Of a DNA stretch of 64,000 nt, positions 24,224 to 32,493 are shown in pieces. The notes under the pieces were generated by a model that searched no databases, was not told the DNA's origin, and was given only the letters and a program-made list of their open reading frames with translations. The position numbers and the translations under genes are program-made. The DNA is from Cupriavidus sp. YR651 (lineage in GTDB: Bacteria; Pseudomonadota; Gammaproteobacteria; Burkholderiales; Burkholderiaceae), in assembly GCF_900101625.1 (NCBI RefSeq), contig NZ_FMYZ01000021.1, positions 1 to 64,000 on the forward strand, in the 5' to 3' direction. The number at the start of each line of letters is the position of its first letter. Within the stretch, counting starts at the first letter, position 1.

Positions 24224-25345
24224 CTACGCCGTCCGCGAGATCGGCGCGGTGGAAGCGGGGCTGGCCGGCGCGGCGACCGTGCCGTTCACGCGCAAGGCAT
24301 GCGGCAACAGCGTGACGCAGGGCTCGGCACTGGCGACGGCTTCCGCGCGCGTGGCGGCGCGCAGGCGGGACACGATGTGCCGGATCGCACCGGCGCCAAT
24401 CTCGCTATTGGGTTGCACCACGGTTGCCAGCGGCGGCTCCACGAGCGCGCCGAGCGCGATGCCGTCATACCCCAGCACGGACACATCGCGCGGCACGCGC
24501 AGGCCCAGCCGCTTGAGGTCGGAGATCACGCCGATCGCCAGCAGGTCATTGGTGCAGAACAACGCCGTCGGCGCGTCCGGTGCCTGCATCAGCGCGCGGA
24601 TCTGTCCGGCATTGCTGGCGGTATGGGAGGGCAGGCAGACCGGCGCCATCGCCGGCAAGCCGTGCGCGCGCATCGCATCCTCGTAGCCCGCAAAGCGCTG
24701 GCGCGCGCGATCGGACGCCGTGAACGATCCGGACGCCACGGCGATGCGGCGATGCCCGGCCGCAATCAGGGCCGTGACTCCTTCGCATGCGCTGGCGCGG
24801 TTGTCGACGGAAACCGAGTGACGCCGGCCCTGCGGCGCGGCCTGGTTGTAGGCCAGCACGTACGGGATGGACTCGGCGTCGAGTTGGTCCAGCACCTGGC
24901 TGTGCGCCGCGTCCGCCACGGTCAGCACCATGCCGTCGACGCGATGGCGCAGCAGGTATTCCACGCGCTCGCGTTCGCGGGCGGGGTCGTAGCCGCTGGT
25001 CACCAGCATCAGGGAATAACTGGCCGCCAGCGCGGCTTCCTCGATGCCACGCCAGCATTCCGCGAACACCGCGTTTTCCAGCGTGGGCAACATGACGCCG
25101 ATGATTCGTGTCTGCTGGGATCGCAACTTGGCGCCCAGCAGGTTGGGCCGGAATGCCAGCCGTTGTGCGGCATCGTGCACGCGCTGCGCGGTGGCCTCGC
25201 GCACCAGCTGGGGATGGCTGAACACGCGGGACGCGGTAGCCAGCGACACCCGGGCCGCCAGCGCGACGTCGGCCAGCGTGACGCCGCTGCCGGGTTCGGC
25301 GGCGGCGATGCGTGGTGGCGAAGCAGGACGGCGGGATGTTGGCAT
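24224..25345 (-). CDS. LacI/GalR family transcriptional regulator
   Basis: This 373-residue repressor has an N-terminal helix-turn-helix at residues 22-70 (VTLADVALAARVSLATASRVFSHP) and hinge helix NLLGAKLRSQQ. A periplasmic-binding-protein-like effector domain follows, closing with SVLGYDGIALGALVEPPLATVVQP. It is the first gene of a six-gene leftward operon with the ABC importer and phosphodiesterase. A perfect palindrome 30 bp before its start is a classical LacI-family operator, so negative autoregulation of the whole operon is likely. The effector should be the imported solute or a product of it. Confidence 0.92.
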   Translation of the reverse strand: MPTSRRPASPPRIAAAEPGSGVTLADVALAARVSLATASRVFSHPQLVREATAQRVHDAAQRLAFRPNLLGAKLRSQQTRIIGVMLPTLENAVFAECWRGIEEAALAASYSLMLVTSGYDPARERERVEYLLRHRVDGMVLTVADAAHSQVLDQLDAESIPYVLAYNQAAPQGRRHSVSVDNRASACEGVTALIAAGHRRIAVASGSFTASDRARQRFAGYEDAMRAHGLPAMAPVCLPSHTASNAGQIRALMQAPDAPTALFCTNDLLAIGVISDLKRLGLRVPRDVSVLGYDGIALGALVEPPLATVVQPNSEIGAGAIRHIVSRLRAATRAEAVASAEPCVTLLPHALRVNGTVAAPASPASTAPISRTA

Positions 25346-25374
25346 GGGCTCCTCAACTGGCTCAGTCGCAACTT

Positions 25375-25388
25375 TGAAAACGTTTTCA
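25375..25388. promoter_or_regulatory. LacI-family operator
   Basis: Perfect 14-bp palindrome TGAAAACGTTTTCA with the central CG typical of LacI/GalR operators, 30 bp upstream of the regulator start. Confidence 0.85.
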
Positions 25389-25577
25389 TTGAAGCGCCGA
25401 AAAATCAGGCGTCAAGGTTTTCCGTCGCTGCACTGCCGCATCAGAAGGGAGTGATCGAGGCCGCGGACGGGTCTTGCGCCTGTGTTTGCGGGATGCATTC
25501 TCGTCGCCAGATGTGACGGACTGATGACAGCGCAGCCGCCAGATCGGCGACGTCCAGCGGATAGCGGGCGACGCGGC

Positions 25578-25632
25578 TTGAAGCCGCTTTGAAGCCGCTT
25601 TGAAGCCGCTTTGAAGCCGGGTTGAAGCCCGG
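25578..25632. repeat. Five tandem 11-bp units downstream of the efflux operon
   Basis: Units of ttgaagccgct at 25578, 25589 and 25600 are identical; two variant units follow at 25611 and 25622. The period is about one helical turn. The variant end can form a short CCGGG/CCCGG hairpin on the minus strand, just past the efflux channel gene stop. Confidence 0.85.
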
Positions 25633-25641
25633 TTCAGCCGA

Positions 25642-27192
25642 TCACTGCGTGGAGCCGATGGTGCCCGTGGCCAACGCCAGCGCGGCGGCGGCGGCCAGCG
25701 CGCCGCTGTAGGCGTCGGCTGACGCATTGCGCGCCAGAAGCAGCTGGTTCTGCGCGAGGTTGGCCTCGGTCACCGAACCCACCCCCTTGCGATACGCGGC
25801 AAATGCGGCGTCATAGGTGGTCTGGGCGGCATCGGCCAGCGCCCTGGCGGCGTCATAGGTGGCCAGGCTCGTTTCCAGCGCGCTCTGGCTGACCACGATC
25901 TGCCGGACGGATTCCTCCTTGGCGCGCGCAAGCTTCGCGGACGCGCTATCGACGTCGTTGCGCGCCTGCGCCAGCACCGCCGAGCGTAGCCCGCCGTCGT
26001 AGATGGGCACCGTCACGCCCAGGAACACGCTGTTGCCGTAGCGGTAGCCATTGAGGTTGACCGTGGGCGGCTGCTGGCCCACCGGCGGTATCGCCGTGAT
26101 GGCCGACCCGCCCGATGCGTAGGACGCGAACGCGGACATGAATACCTTCGGCAGGAACGCCGCCTCGGCGGACCTGACCCTGGCCTGATTGGCGCGTTCC
26201 ACGGCATACGCGCCCAGCACGTCGGGCCGTTGCGCGATCGCCGTTTCCACGATTTGCTCCACGGAACTGCGCAGCGCCGGCGACAGCGGCCGCGCGGGCA
26301 TTTCGGCAATGCGCGGCTTCGACAGCGGTGAAATGCCGATGGCGGTGACCAGGCCCAGATACGCGTCGGTTTCCGCGCCCTGCGCCTGCACCATCGCCAG
26401 GTTGGTTTGCGCGCGATTCTGCGTGGCCTGCGCGACTTCCACCACGGTGCCGATGCCTCGGGCGTAGCGGGCCTTGGCCGCGGCCAGCACCGCATCCGCA
26501 TTGGTCAGCGCCTGCTGGACGGTCCCCGAGCGCGAACGGGCCGCCTGATAGCGATAGAACGCCACGCTGACGTCGTGGATGATGCGCTGGTGCAAGGCCG
26601 TGAACGCAATGTTCGCGGCAATCGTGGTTTGCTCGGCGGCCTCCACAAGGCCCGCACGCTCCCCGAAATCGAACAGCAGCCACTGCAGCGACAACACCGA
26701 TACGGCGCCGTGGTGCGAGATATCGGCGCCCGCCTGCCCCAGTGCGGTCGATGTCGACAGATGCCCGTTCTGGTAGCCGCCCATCGCCGCCACCGAGATC
26801 TGCGGCAGATAGCTGCTGCGGGCGATGCCAGCGGCCAGCGCTGCATTGCGAGCGTCGTTCCACGCGACGCGCGTCAGCGGGTTGGACGATTCGGCCATGT
26901 CGATCAGCTCGGGCAGCGAATACGCGTGGCCGGGCTCCAGGGCCGGTGGTGGCGCAATGGTGGCCAGCGCCCGGTTGGCCGGCAGCGTGTAGTCCGATGG
27001 CTGACTCACGGGCGCCGGCTTGCTTGCCGCGCCAGCCACGATTTCCCCGCTTGCCGTGGTGGGCGGCTGCCAAGGCCGGTCAGGCTGCGGCGGCGCGAGA
27101 TCGAGCGCGGACGTGGCACAGCCCGCCAGGGTCAGCGCCACGAGCGCGGGCACGAGCATGAGCGGGAGTGCCTGCGGGTCAGGTTTGCGCAT
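25642..27192 (-). CDS. Outer-membrane efflux lipoprotein, MdtP-like
   Basis: This 516-residue TolC-fold channel has a lipobox LAGC at Cys25. Two OEP repeats follow: the first with SLPELIDMAESSNPLTRVAWNDARNAALAAG-type residues, the second with YGNSVFLGVTVPIYDGG and a long helical hairpin to VTEANLAQNQLLLARN. It ends the operon and overlaps the FUSC gene by 14 bp, so it should be its dedicated outer-membrane exit. No strong ribosome binding site is visible before ATG 27192; translational coupling to the FUSC gene may suffice. An alternative start lies at 27219. Confidence 0.9.
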   Translation of the reverse strand: MRKPDPQALPLMLVPALVALTLAGCATSALDLAPPQPDRPWQPPTTASGEIVAGAASKPAPVSQPSDYTLPANRALATIAPPPALEPGHAYSLPELIDMAESSNPLTRVAWNDARNAALAAGIARSSYLPQISVAAMGGYQNGHLSTSTALGQAGADISHHGAVSVLSLQWLLFDFGERAGLVEAAEQTTIAANIAFTALHQRIIHDVSVAFYRYQAARSRSGTVQQALTNADAVLAAAKARYARGIGTVVEVAQATQNRAQTNLAMVQAQGAETDAYLGLVTAIGISPLSKPRIAEMPARPLSPALRSSVEQIVETAIAQRPDVLGAYAVERANQARVRSAEAAFLPKVFMSAFASYASGGSAITAIPPVGQQPPTVNLNGYRYGNSVFLGVTVPIYDGGLRSAVLAQARNDVDSASAKLARAKEESVRQIVVSQSALETSLATYDAARALADAAQTTYDAAFAAYRKGVGSVTEANLAQNQLLLARNASADAYSGALAAAAALALATGTIGSTQ

Positions 27193-29176
27193 GGGAGGAA
27201 GGGGATGTGCCCGGGCCATCGGGCGGCATGTCGGCCAATCGTTTGTCGACGAGCGCCAGCAGCGCGTCGCGTGTCTGGGTGTCGTGGTCTGTCATGGGAT
27301 GCGCGGGCGGCGTGCCTGGAGCCGTTCCGCCGGCCTCGGCGGCATGGGCAGCCTCGGCGGGGCGCAGCGCGCGCAGACTGGCCGCCACAGCGGGGTCGCC
27401 CGGAAAGCGTTCAGCCAGCAGGAAGAGGGGGCCGGCGATGGCATCGAGCACGCCCAGACGCCGGCGGCAATCATCGACCCACGATGACGCGGGCCCCACC
27501 GATGCGGGCTCATAGCGCGCAAGAACCAGATCCTGTGCGATGGCGCCTTGCAGGCCGAGCGCGGCGGCAGCGTGCTGGCGGCGCGCATCGGGCAGGCGCG
27601 CATCGACCAGTTGCTGCCACTGGCGCGCCAATGCGGCCAGTGCCCCCTCGATACGCCCGGTGATGCTGACCGGCCAGACCCGCGTGAAGACCAGATAGAC
27701 CACCAGGTTGCCGACGATGATGCCGATGACGCGATCGCGCGCAATGGTCAGGTCGAAGCCCGGCGCCGGCCCCTGAATCACGCAGAGATAGAACGCAAAC
27801 GCGATCTGGAAGCCCGCGTACGCGATGCGCGGCGATCCCTGCGCGACCCACGCCGACAGCCACGTGCCCACGAAAACCAGCGCCAGCAGGCCGCCCGCCG
27901 ACGACAGGGCCGGCACGATATAGACGAGGGCCGCGGTGCCCACCACCGCGCCGATCAGGCATCCGGCCAGCCGCAGCGTGAGCTTTTCCACGGATTCCGC
28001 GGCCGTTCCGAGCGATACGAGATAGCAGGTGATGAAACAGGTGTGGATGCCCGGCCAGTTCAGTTGCTGATAGAGCAGGTAGCAGAACATCGCCGCGCCG
28101 GTGGTTTTCAGCGCGTAGTGGATATGGGTGCGGTTGGTGAAGGCGTCGGCATCGAGGAAGCCGCCGGCTTTTGCGGGCGGCGGGGCGGTGTGGGGCACCG
28201 CTGCCTCGTCTGGCTCCGCGTAGCGCTCGATGGCGCTGCGCAGCTCGCGCCGGACGGACTGCTGGACCGGTGGCAGTTCCGCGTCGGGCAGGGAGAGCGC
28301 GATTTCCACCGGATAACCGCCCGCATCGAGCATGCGGGCCATGGCGTCGAGCGTATCGGCGATCGGCTCGGCCTGCGCTGCCGGCAGCGCGGCACCCGGT
28401 TGCCGGCAGGCGACGTCGGCCGCCATCAGGATCGCCATGGTCGACGCCGCCGCCTGGCGCAGCGCCACGACGTCCGCCGCGCTCGCGCTGCCTTCGAACT
28501 TCGCCAGCTTCAGCCAGCCGGCCACGGGCTGCACACCATCGCGCAACACCGCGCCAAGCGCGATGCCGTCCGATGCCGGATCACGCAGGCTTTGTGCCGC
28601 CAAGCGGAGGCAGTGCGCCAGCCGGTCGCAGGCCAGCCGGCGTGGCGACGGCCCGAGTACCAGGTTGACGACGATATTCGCGCCGATCGGAATCGCCACC
28701 ATCAGCCACGCATAGAGCAGACCGCGCGTGGCAAGCTCGCCGGCGGGCACCAGCCCGAGCTCGTCCAGCCCGAAGCCGACGATCATCGCCACGATGGCGC
28801 CCACGGGACGAAGCTTGCTGGCCGACGTGAGGAAGAGCAGGGTGGCGGACACCACGGCCATGCACGCCACGCGCAGCATCGGATTGTCGAGCGTGTAAGC
28901 GCCCAGCAGGATCACTAGTCCGATGATGATGCTGATCAGGATCAGCATCGCCGCGCTCATCACGATGCTGCTGGTGCGGTCGGCCCGGTTGATGAAGAAG
29001 ATGACGTACGCGGAAATGGCCGCTTCCGGCGTGCCATACATCGCCGTGATGAGCACCGTCAGTGTGCTGGCGGCCGCAATGCGCGTGGTCGCCGCTGTGC
29101 GCCCCGGAAACGGCGCCAGCAACGCACCAATATCGGGCACGCCGAGACGCAGCCTCTCAGTGGCAGGCCGCGCCAT
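27179..29176 (-). CDS. FUSC family inner-membrane transporter, MdtO-like
   Basis: This 665-residue protein has two membrane blocks of about six helices each (roughly residues 25-175 and 360-510), separated by a cytoplasmic helical domain. The second block contains RTHIHYALKTTGAAMFCYLLYQQLNW and YAGFQIAFAFYLCVIQGPAPGFDLTIARDRVIGI, signatures of the aromatic-acid/MdtO FUSC group. ATG 29176 has a GAGG ribosome binding site and overlaps the adaptor gene by 20 bp; ATG 29203 is an alternative. With the HlyD-type adaptor and the channel it forms a tripartite pump. Substrates are probably aromatic acids or drugs. Confidence 0.9.
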   Translation of the reverse strand: MARPATERLRLGVPDIGALLAPFPGRTAATTRIAAASTLTVLITAMYGTPEAAISAYVIFFINRADRTSSIVMSAAMLILISIIIGLVILLGAYTLDNPMLRVACMAVVSATLLFLTSASKLRPVGAIVAMIVGFGLDELGLVPAGELATRGLLYAWLMVAIPIGANIVVNLVLGPSPRRLACDRLAHCLRLAAQSLRDPASDGIALGAVLRDGVQPVAGWLKLAKFEGSASAADVVALRQAAASTMAILMAADVACRQPGAALPAAQAEPIADTLDAMARMLDAGGYPVEIALSLPDAELPPVQQSVRRELRSAIERYAEPDEAAVPHTAPPPAKAGGFLDADAFTNRTHIHYALKTTGAAMFCYLLYQQLNWPGIHTCFITCYLVSLGTAAESVEKLTLRLAGCLIGAVVGTAALVYIVPALSSAGGLLALVFVGTWLSAWVAQGSPRIAYAGFQIAFAFYLCVIQGPAPGFDLTIARDRVIGIIVGNLVVYLVFTRVWPVSITGRIEGALAALARQWQQLVDARLPDARRQHAAAALGLQGAIAQDLVLARYEPASVGPASSWVDDCRRRLGVLDAIAGPLFLLAERFPGDPAVAASLRALRPAEAAHAAEAGGTAPGTPPAHPMTDHDTQTRDALLALVDKRLADMPPDGPGTSPSSHAQT

Positions 29177-30206
29177 GCCGGACCTCGACGGTTGCGCTGG
29201 CACCCACCCGGGCCAATGTTTCCGCCGGCGCCTCCAGCTTGATCCGCACCGGGAAGCGCCGGGCTACCCGCACCCAGTTCACCGATGCCTGCACATAGGG
29301 CAGGGAGCGCGGCAGGTTGATCCGGTCAGCGTCGGTGATCCCCGCGCCAATGCCCTCGACCACGCCGCGCATGGCCTGGCGCCGGTCGATCATCGAATAC
29401 ACCGTGGCGCAATCGCCAATACGGATGTCCGCCAGTTGCGTTTCGCGGAAGTTCGCCACGGCAAACCACTCGCCGGTATGCACGAGCACGAACAGGGACT
29501 GGTTGGGAAGCACGACTTCGCCGGCCAGGACAGTGAGCCCGGTCACCCGGCCATTGTGCGGGGCACGGACCACGGTGTCGTCCAGCGCGCGCTGGGCGAT
29601 TGCCAGCGCGGCCTCGCGCGCGTGGACGGTGGCAATCGCGTCTTCCTCGCTACCCACGGCCTGCGCTGTCGTGGCACGCTGCACCTGGGCCTGCTTCAGC
29701 GACACCGCCGCATCGCGCTTGGCCACTTCGGCCTGGTCCAGTTGCTGCTTCGGCACATAGCCATCGGCAGCCAATGGCCGCAGCCGTTCCACGGTGCGCG
29801 TGGCCAGCGCGTAATTCTGCTCGGCGCGGTCGATCTGGTCGGATGCCACCGACGCCGTGCCGCGCTCCGTGCCGATGGCCCGGCGCCGGGTGCCGAGCAT
29901 GGCCTGGGCGAGCTCCAGGTCGGCCGTCGCCTGGGCCACGGCGAGCCGGTAAGGCACGGGATCGATTTCAAACAGGATGGCGCCCTTGGAGACCTGCTGG
30001 TTCTCCGTCACCAGGATCCGGGCAATGCGCCCGCCGACGGGAGAGGCGACGTGCACCAGATCGGCATCGAGCGATGCATCGTCGGACGACGGATAACGGA
30101 TCGTGCGCTGGTAGGCGTAGATGGAAAGAAGGACGGCAAGCAGGACAATTGCCAGGGCAATCAATTTCCCGCGCATCGGGCCGCGGCGGACGCCAGCCAT
30201 TTTCAT
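29157..30206 (-). CDS. HlyD/EmrA-type periplasmic adaptor, MdtN-like
   Basis: This 349-residue membrane-fusion protein has one N-terminal helix (residues 12-28, LIALAIVLLAVLLSIYAY) and a first lipoyl half ASPVGGRIARILVTENQQV. A coiled-coil hairpin of about 110 residues and the second lipoyl half DTVVRAPHNGRVTGLTVLAGE follow, then the beta-barrel with GEWFAVANFRETQLADIRIG. Its ATG overlaps the stop of the preceding YtcA-like gene by four bases. It links the FUSC transporter to the outer-membrane channel encoded downstream. Confidence 0.92.
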   Translation of the reverse strand: MKMAGVRRGPMRGKLIALAIVLLAVLLSIYAYQRTIRYPSSDDASLDADLVHVASPVGGRIARILVTENQQVSKGAILFEIDPVPYRLAVAQATADLELAQAMLGTRRRAIGTERGTASVASDQIDRAEQNYALATRTVERLRPLAADGYVPKQQLDQAEVAKRDAAVSLKQAQVQRATTAQAVGSEEDAIATVHAREAALAIAQRALDDTVVRAPHNGRVTGLTVLAGEVVLPNQSLFVLVHTGEWFAVANFRETQLADIRIGDCATVYSMIDRRQAMRGVVEGIGAGITDADRINLPRSLPYVQASVNWVRVARRFPVRIKLEAPAETLARVGASATVEVRHGAACH

Positions 30207-30466
30207 AGGATGTGCCCCGTGCCGAATAACCAGACGATTTCGGCAATCATCAGGCCGATCGCCGTGTTGACCAGTAACTGGAGACCCACGATTTCCGCCC
30301 AGCCAGTCGCGATAAACACCCGCCAGGCGATCAAGGCGCCCGCGATGCCAAGCACCGCGGCGAGTAGCCAGAGCGGGAAATAGGCCCCGAACAGACTGAA
30401 TGAGGGGGCCCCGGCACAACCAGACAGCGAAGCGGCCAACGCGACGAGCGCAAGCGAGCGTGCCAT
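30203..30466 (-). CDS. YtcA-like small membrane lipoprotein
   Basis: This 87-residue protein has a lipobox LSGC at Cys17, then two membrane helices (about 30-52 and 60-82) with FPLWLLAAVLGIAGALIAWRVF and LQLLVNTAIGLMIAEIVWLF. Size, lipobox and position ahead of MdtN-, MdtO- and MdtP-like genes match the YtcA family. The gene order is the same as in the E. coli mdtNOP region as I recall it. Its exact role in the pump is unknown. It is the first gene of the four-gene operon. Confidence 0.85.
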   Translation of the reverse strand: MARSLALVALAASLSGCAGAPSFSLFGAYFPLWLLAAVLGIAGALIAWRVFIATGWAEIVGLQLLVNTAIGLMIAEIVWLFGTGHIL

Positions 30467-30598
30467 GGGATTGGGGGGATTGGGTTCAGGGGGTTTGGGG
30501 GCGCCGATGCCGGATTGTAAGGGACAAAGGGAGTTTGGAGTAGCCGTGCGGCAGATTCGATCTTTGGTTCAGGCGTCGACCCTTGACAGACGCGCTGG

Positions 30599-30663
30599 CG
30601 GGTGATTTGCCGGCGTGATTTGCCGGCGCGATTTGCCGGCGCGATTTGCCGGCGTGATTTGCC
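30599..30663. repeat. Five tandem 13-bp units upstream of the efflux operon
   Basis: Units ggc(g/c)(t/c)gatttgcc start at 30599 (degenerate), 30612, 30625, 30638 and 30651. They lie about 130 bp before the first efflux gene on its promoter side and also downstream of the hydrolase gene. Confidence 0.85.
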
Positions 30664-30680
30664 GCCGAATAGTTCGGCGG
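30662..30680. promoter_or_regulatory. Perfect 8-bp inverted repeat
   Basis: CCGCCGAA and TTCGGCGG separated by TAG, sharing its first bases with the last 13-bp unit. On the minus strand it follows the hydrolase stop downstream by 25 bp and may be its terminator hairpin, though without a T tract; an operator for the efflux operon is the alternative. Confidence 0.45.
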
Positions 30681-30704
30681 CATCCCGTCGACAACGCAAC
30701 CCCT

Positions 30705-31688
30705 TCACCGGAACGAGGCGCGAATTTCCTCGATGGTTTGCTGCGGGCTCTGCAGGTGCGGGTAGTGCCCGATGCCAGGAAGCAGGGTAAGTTCCGCGTG
30801 GGCCTTCTCGGCGAACTCGACGCCCATTTCCTTCTTGATATAGATGTCCTGCTCTCCCCAGATGACCTTGATGGGTGTCTTGAGCTTCGCTACGTTCGCC
30901 TCGAGATAATCCTGATCGCGGGTGAAGTGCGAATAGTAGTGATAGAACGCGTCGGCGGATGTCAGCGCTCCGTTCTGCCAGCCACGCGCCATGTCCGCCT
31001 TGAATTCCGGAGGCAGCGCATAGTGCGACGCCGCAGGCAATCCGCGCGTGAACGCATTTTCGATAATCTCGTCGCGCGACTTGTTGAAGGCCGCCCGGAC
31101 CGCGTCCGCCGACTTCGGCTCCTTCAGACCTTGCAGGCGTTCCTGCATGTACTGCGGTCGATTGAACGGCGCGAAGTCGCCAACGATGATGCGCCTTGCA
31201 ATCACCGGGTCGTCAATCGCAGCAAGCAACGCCGGCAATGCGCCGATGTCCGTTGCGTAGATCACCAGGTTTTGCTTGTCGATCCCGGCTTGCTCGATAT
31301 ACCCCTTCAGCACATTAGCGTAGTCCCGTGGCGCGTAAGCGAACTTGTCGGCGGAGGGGCGGGATGACTGACCGTATCCCGGCCAGTCGAATGCATGGAC
31401 TTCGTATTCCTGACCCAGCGTCGCGGCAATATCCTTCCATGCGTAGAGCGTCTCGGGGAAGCCATGCACGAATAGCACGGTGCCCTTTGGCCTGGCGTTA
31501 TGTACGACCAGCCGCCTGAGTTTGAGATCGGGCTGGATCTGCACATACCCGATCTCGGGCACCGATTTTTCCGACGAAGTCATGTTCGCGCAGCCTGCCA
31601 CCAGCGCGGCGAGCAGCACGGCCGTGGCTGTGGCGCAGAGGGCGCCAGAGCGTCGAAACGAGCGCCCAGCCGTGGATGTTGTTGTCAT
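30705..31688 (-). CDS. Alpha/beta hydrolase lipoprotein, epoxide hydrolase/dehalogenase-like
   Basis: This 327-residue protein has a lipobox LVAGC (Cys33), so it is probably membrane-tethered outside the cytoplasm. The fold signature is HGFPET at 75-80, FDWPGYGQS at 100-108, and a nucleophile elbow ATDIGA with Asp147 in place of the usual Ser. Acid WGEQDIYI and catalytic His GIGHYPHLQSP follow. An Asp nucleophile after HGFPE is the pattern of epoxide hydrolases and haloacid/haloalkane dehalogenases rather than esterases. ATG 31688 has a good AAAGG. It stands alone. Confidence 0.85.
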   Translation of the reverse strand: MTTTSTAGRSFRRSGALCATATAVLLAALVAGCANMTSSEKSVPEIGYVQIQPDLKLRRLVVHNARPKGTVLFVHGFPETLYAWKDIAATLGQEYEVHAFDWPGYGQSSRPSADKFAYAPRDYANVLKGYIEQAGIDKQNLVIYATDIGALPALLAAIDDPVIARRIIVGDFAPFNRPQYMQERLQGLKEPKSADAVRAAFNKSRDEIIENAFTRGLPAASHYALPPEFKADMARGWQNGALTSADAFYHYYSHFTRDQDYLEANVAKLKTPIKVIWGEQDIYIKKEMGVEFAEKAHAELTLLPGIGHYPHLQSPQQTIEEIRASFR

Positions 31689-31929
31689 ACCTTTCACCTT
31701 TCCATCATCACTGAAAAACAGGCTCCACCCAACGCGGAGGATTCTGTTGCATATGCAGCATTGAAGGATTGGCATGTATCTGGTCTATGGTGCTCCACAG
31801 GCTCGAACGTATCGCTACGTATCCATGACCGCATTCAATACATTTCCCTACAGACATCGGCGGATGTGATGCGTAAGGGAAGTTGACCCCGGAATCCGCC
31901 TTGTTCAAGGCAAAGGTTGCCGTCAGCGA

Positions 31930-32313
31930 TTACGGCGGCGCGTCGGTGGTCAGCACATAGGATGCACCGTGGCTGCCATGGCACTGGCCCATTACCGTGA
32001 GGCCCTGGTAACCGAAATCGCAACGCAGATTGGCGCCGTCCGATGCGAACAGAAGCGCCTGGCCGGAGGTGCCGGGCGACGTCCACGCGGCAGGCTGGAA
32101 CGATCTGCCTTTGGATTCCGTGAACATGGGACGCCAGGTCGACTGGTTGGTGACGTAGCTGCCCGAGTAGGCTTTGCCGTCTATCGCCCCTGAGACGGTG
32201 CGCGAGGCAGGATTGACACTGAAGTGGCTGGCGTTGCCGGATGCGTCGATCAGGGCGACCTGCGTGACGCAGCCTGCGACCAGCCATGACAGGGTGAGGA
32301 TGGCGTATTTCAT
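31930..32313 (-). CDS. Small lipoprotein of unknown function
   Basis: This 127-residue protein has a lipoprotein signal ending LVAGC (Cys15). The mature part is rich in Gly, Ser and Thr with beta-type strands (VSGAIDGKAYSGSYV) and has two further cysteines, in LRCDFGYQ and MGQCHGS, which could form a disulfide. I do not recognise the family. The flanking 31689-31929 interval is somewhat richer in A+T and holds no visible gene. Confidence 0.65.
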   Translation of the reverse strand: MKYAILTLSWLVAGCVTQVALIDASGNASHFSVNPASRTVSGAIDGKAYSGSYVTNQSTWRPMFTESKGRSFQPAAWTSPGTSGQALLFASDGANLRCDFGYQGLTVMGQCHGSHGASYVLTTDAPP

Positions 32314-32493
32314 GGGGCGCTAGCTTATGCCCACGTTGTGCCATCCGTTTGCCCCGCTGCCGAAACTGCGCTGCTTTTGGCGGAAGTGGCCTGATGAATT
32401 CCAGGCCCTGTCGCCAAATGCCCCGCGTGCGCCGCTTTCCGTCGAGGACCTCGCGGCGCGTGCGGCATGCGCGGATTCAGAAGCGTCTCATTG

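Noticed and set aside
25578..25632. CRISPR array suspected from short direct repeats (also at 4150 and 30599)
   Set aside because: The units are 11-13 bp and contiguous with no spacers, and no cas genes are present.
30331..30708. Frame encoding a repeated AGKSRRQ-type peptide
   Set aside because: The peptide repeat is just a translation of the intergenic 13-bp DNA array and has no ribosome binding site.
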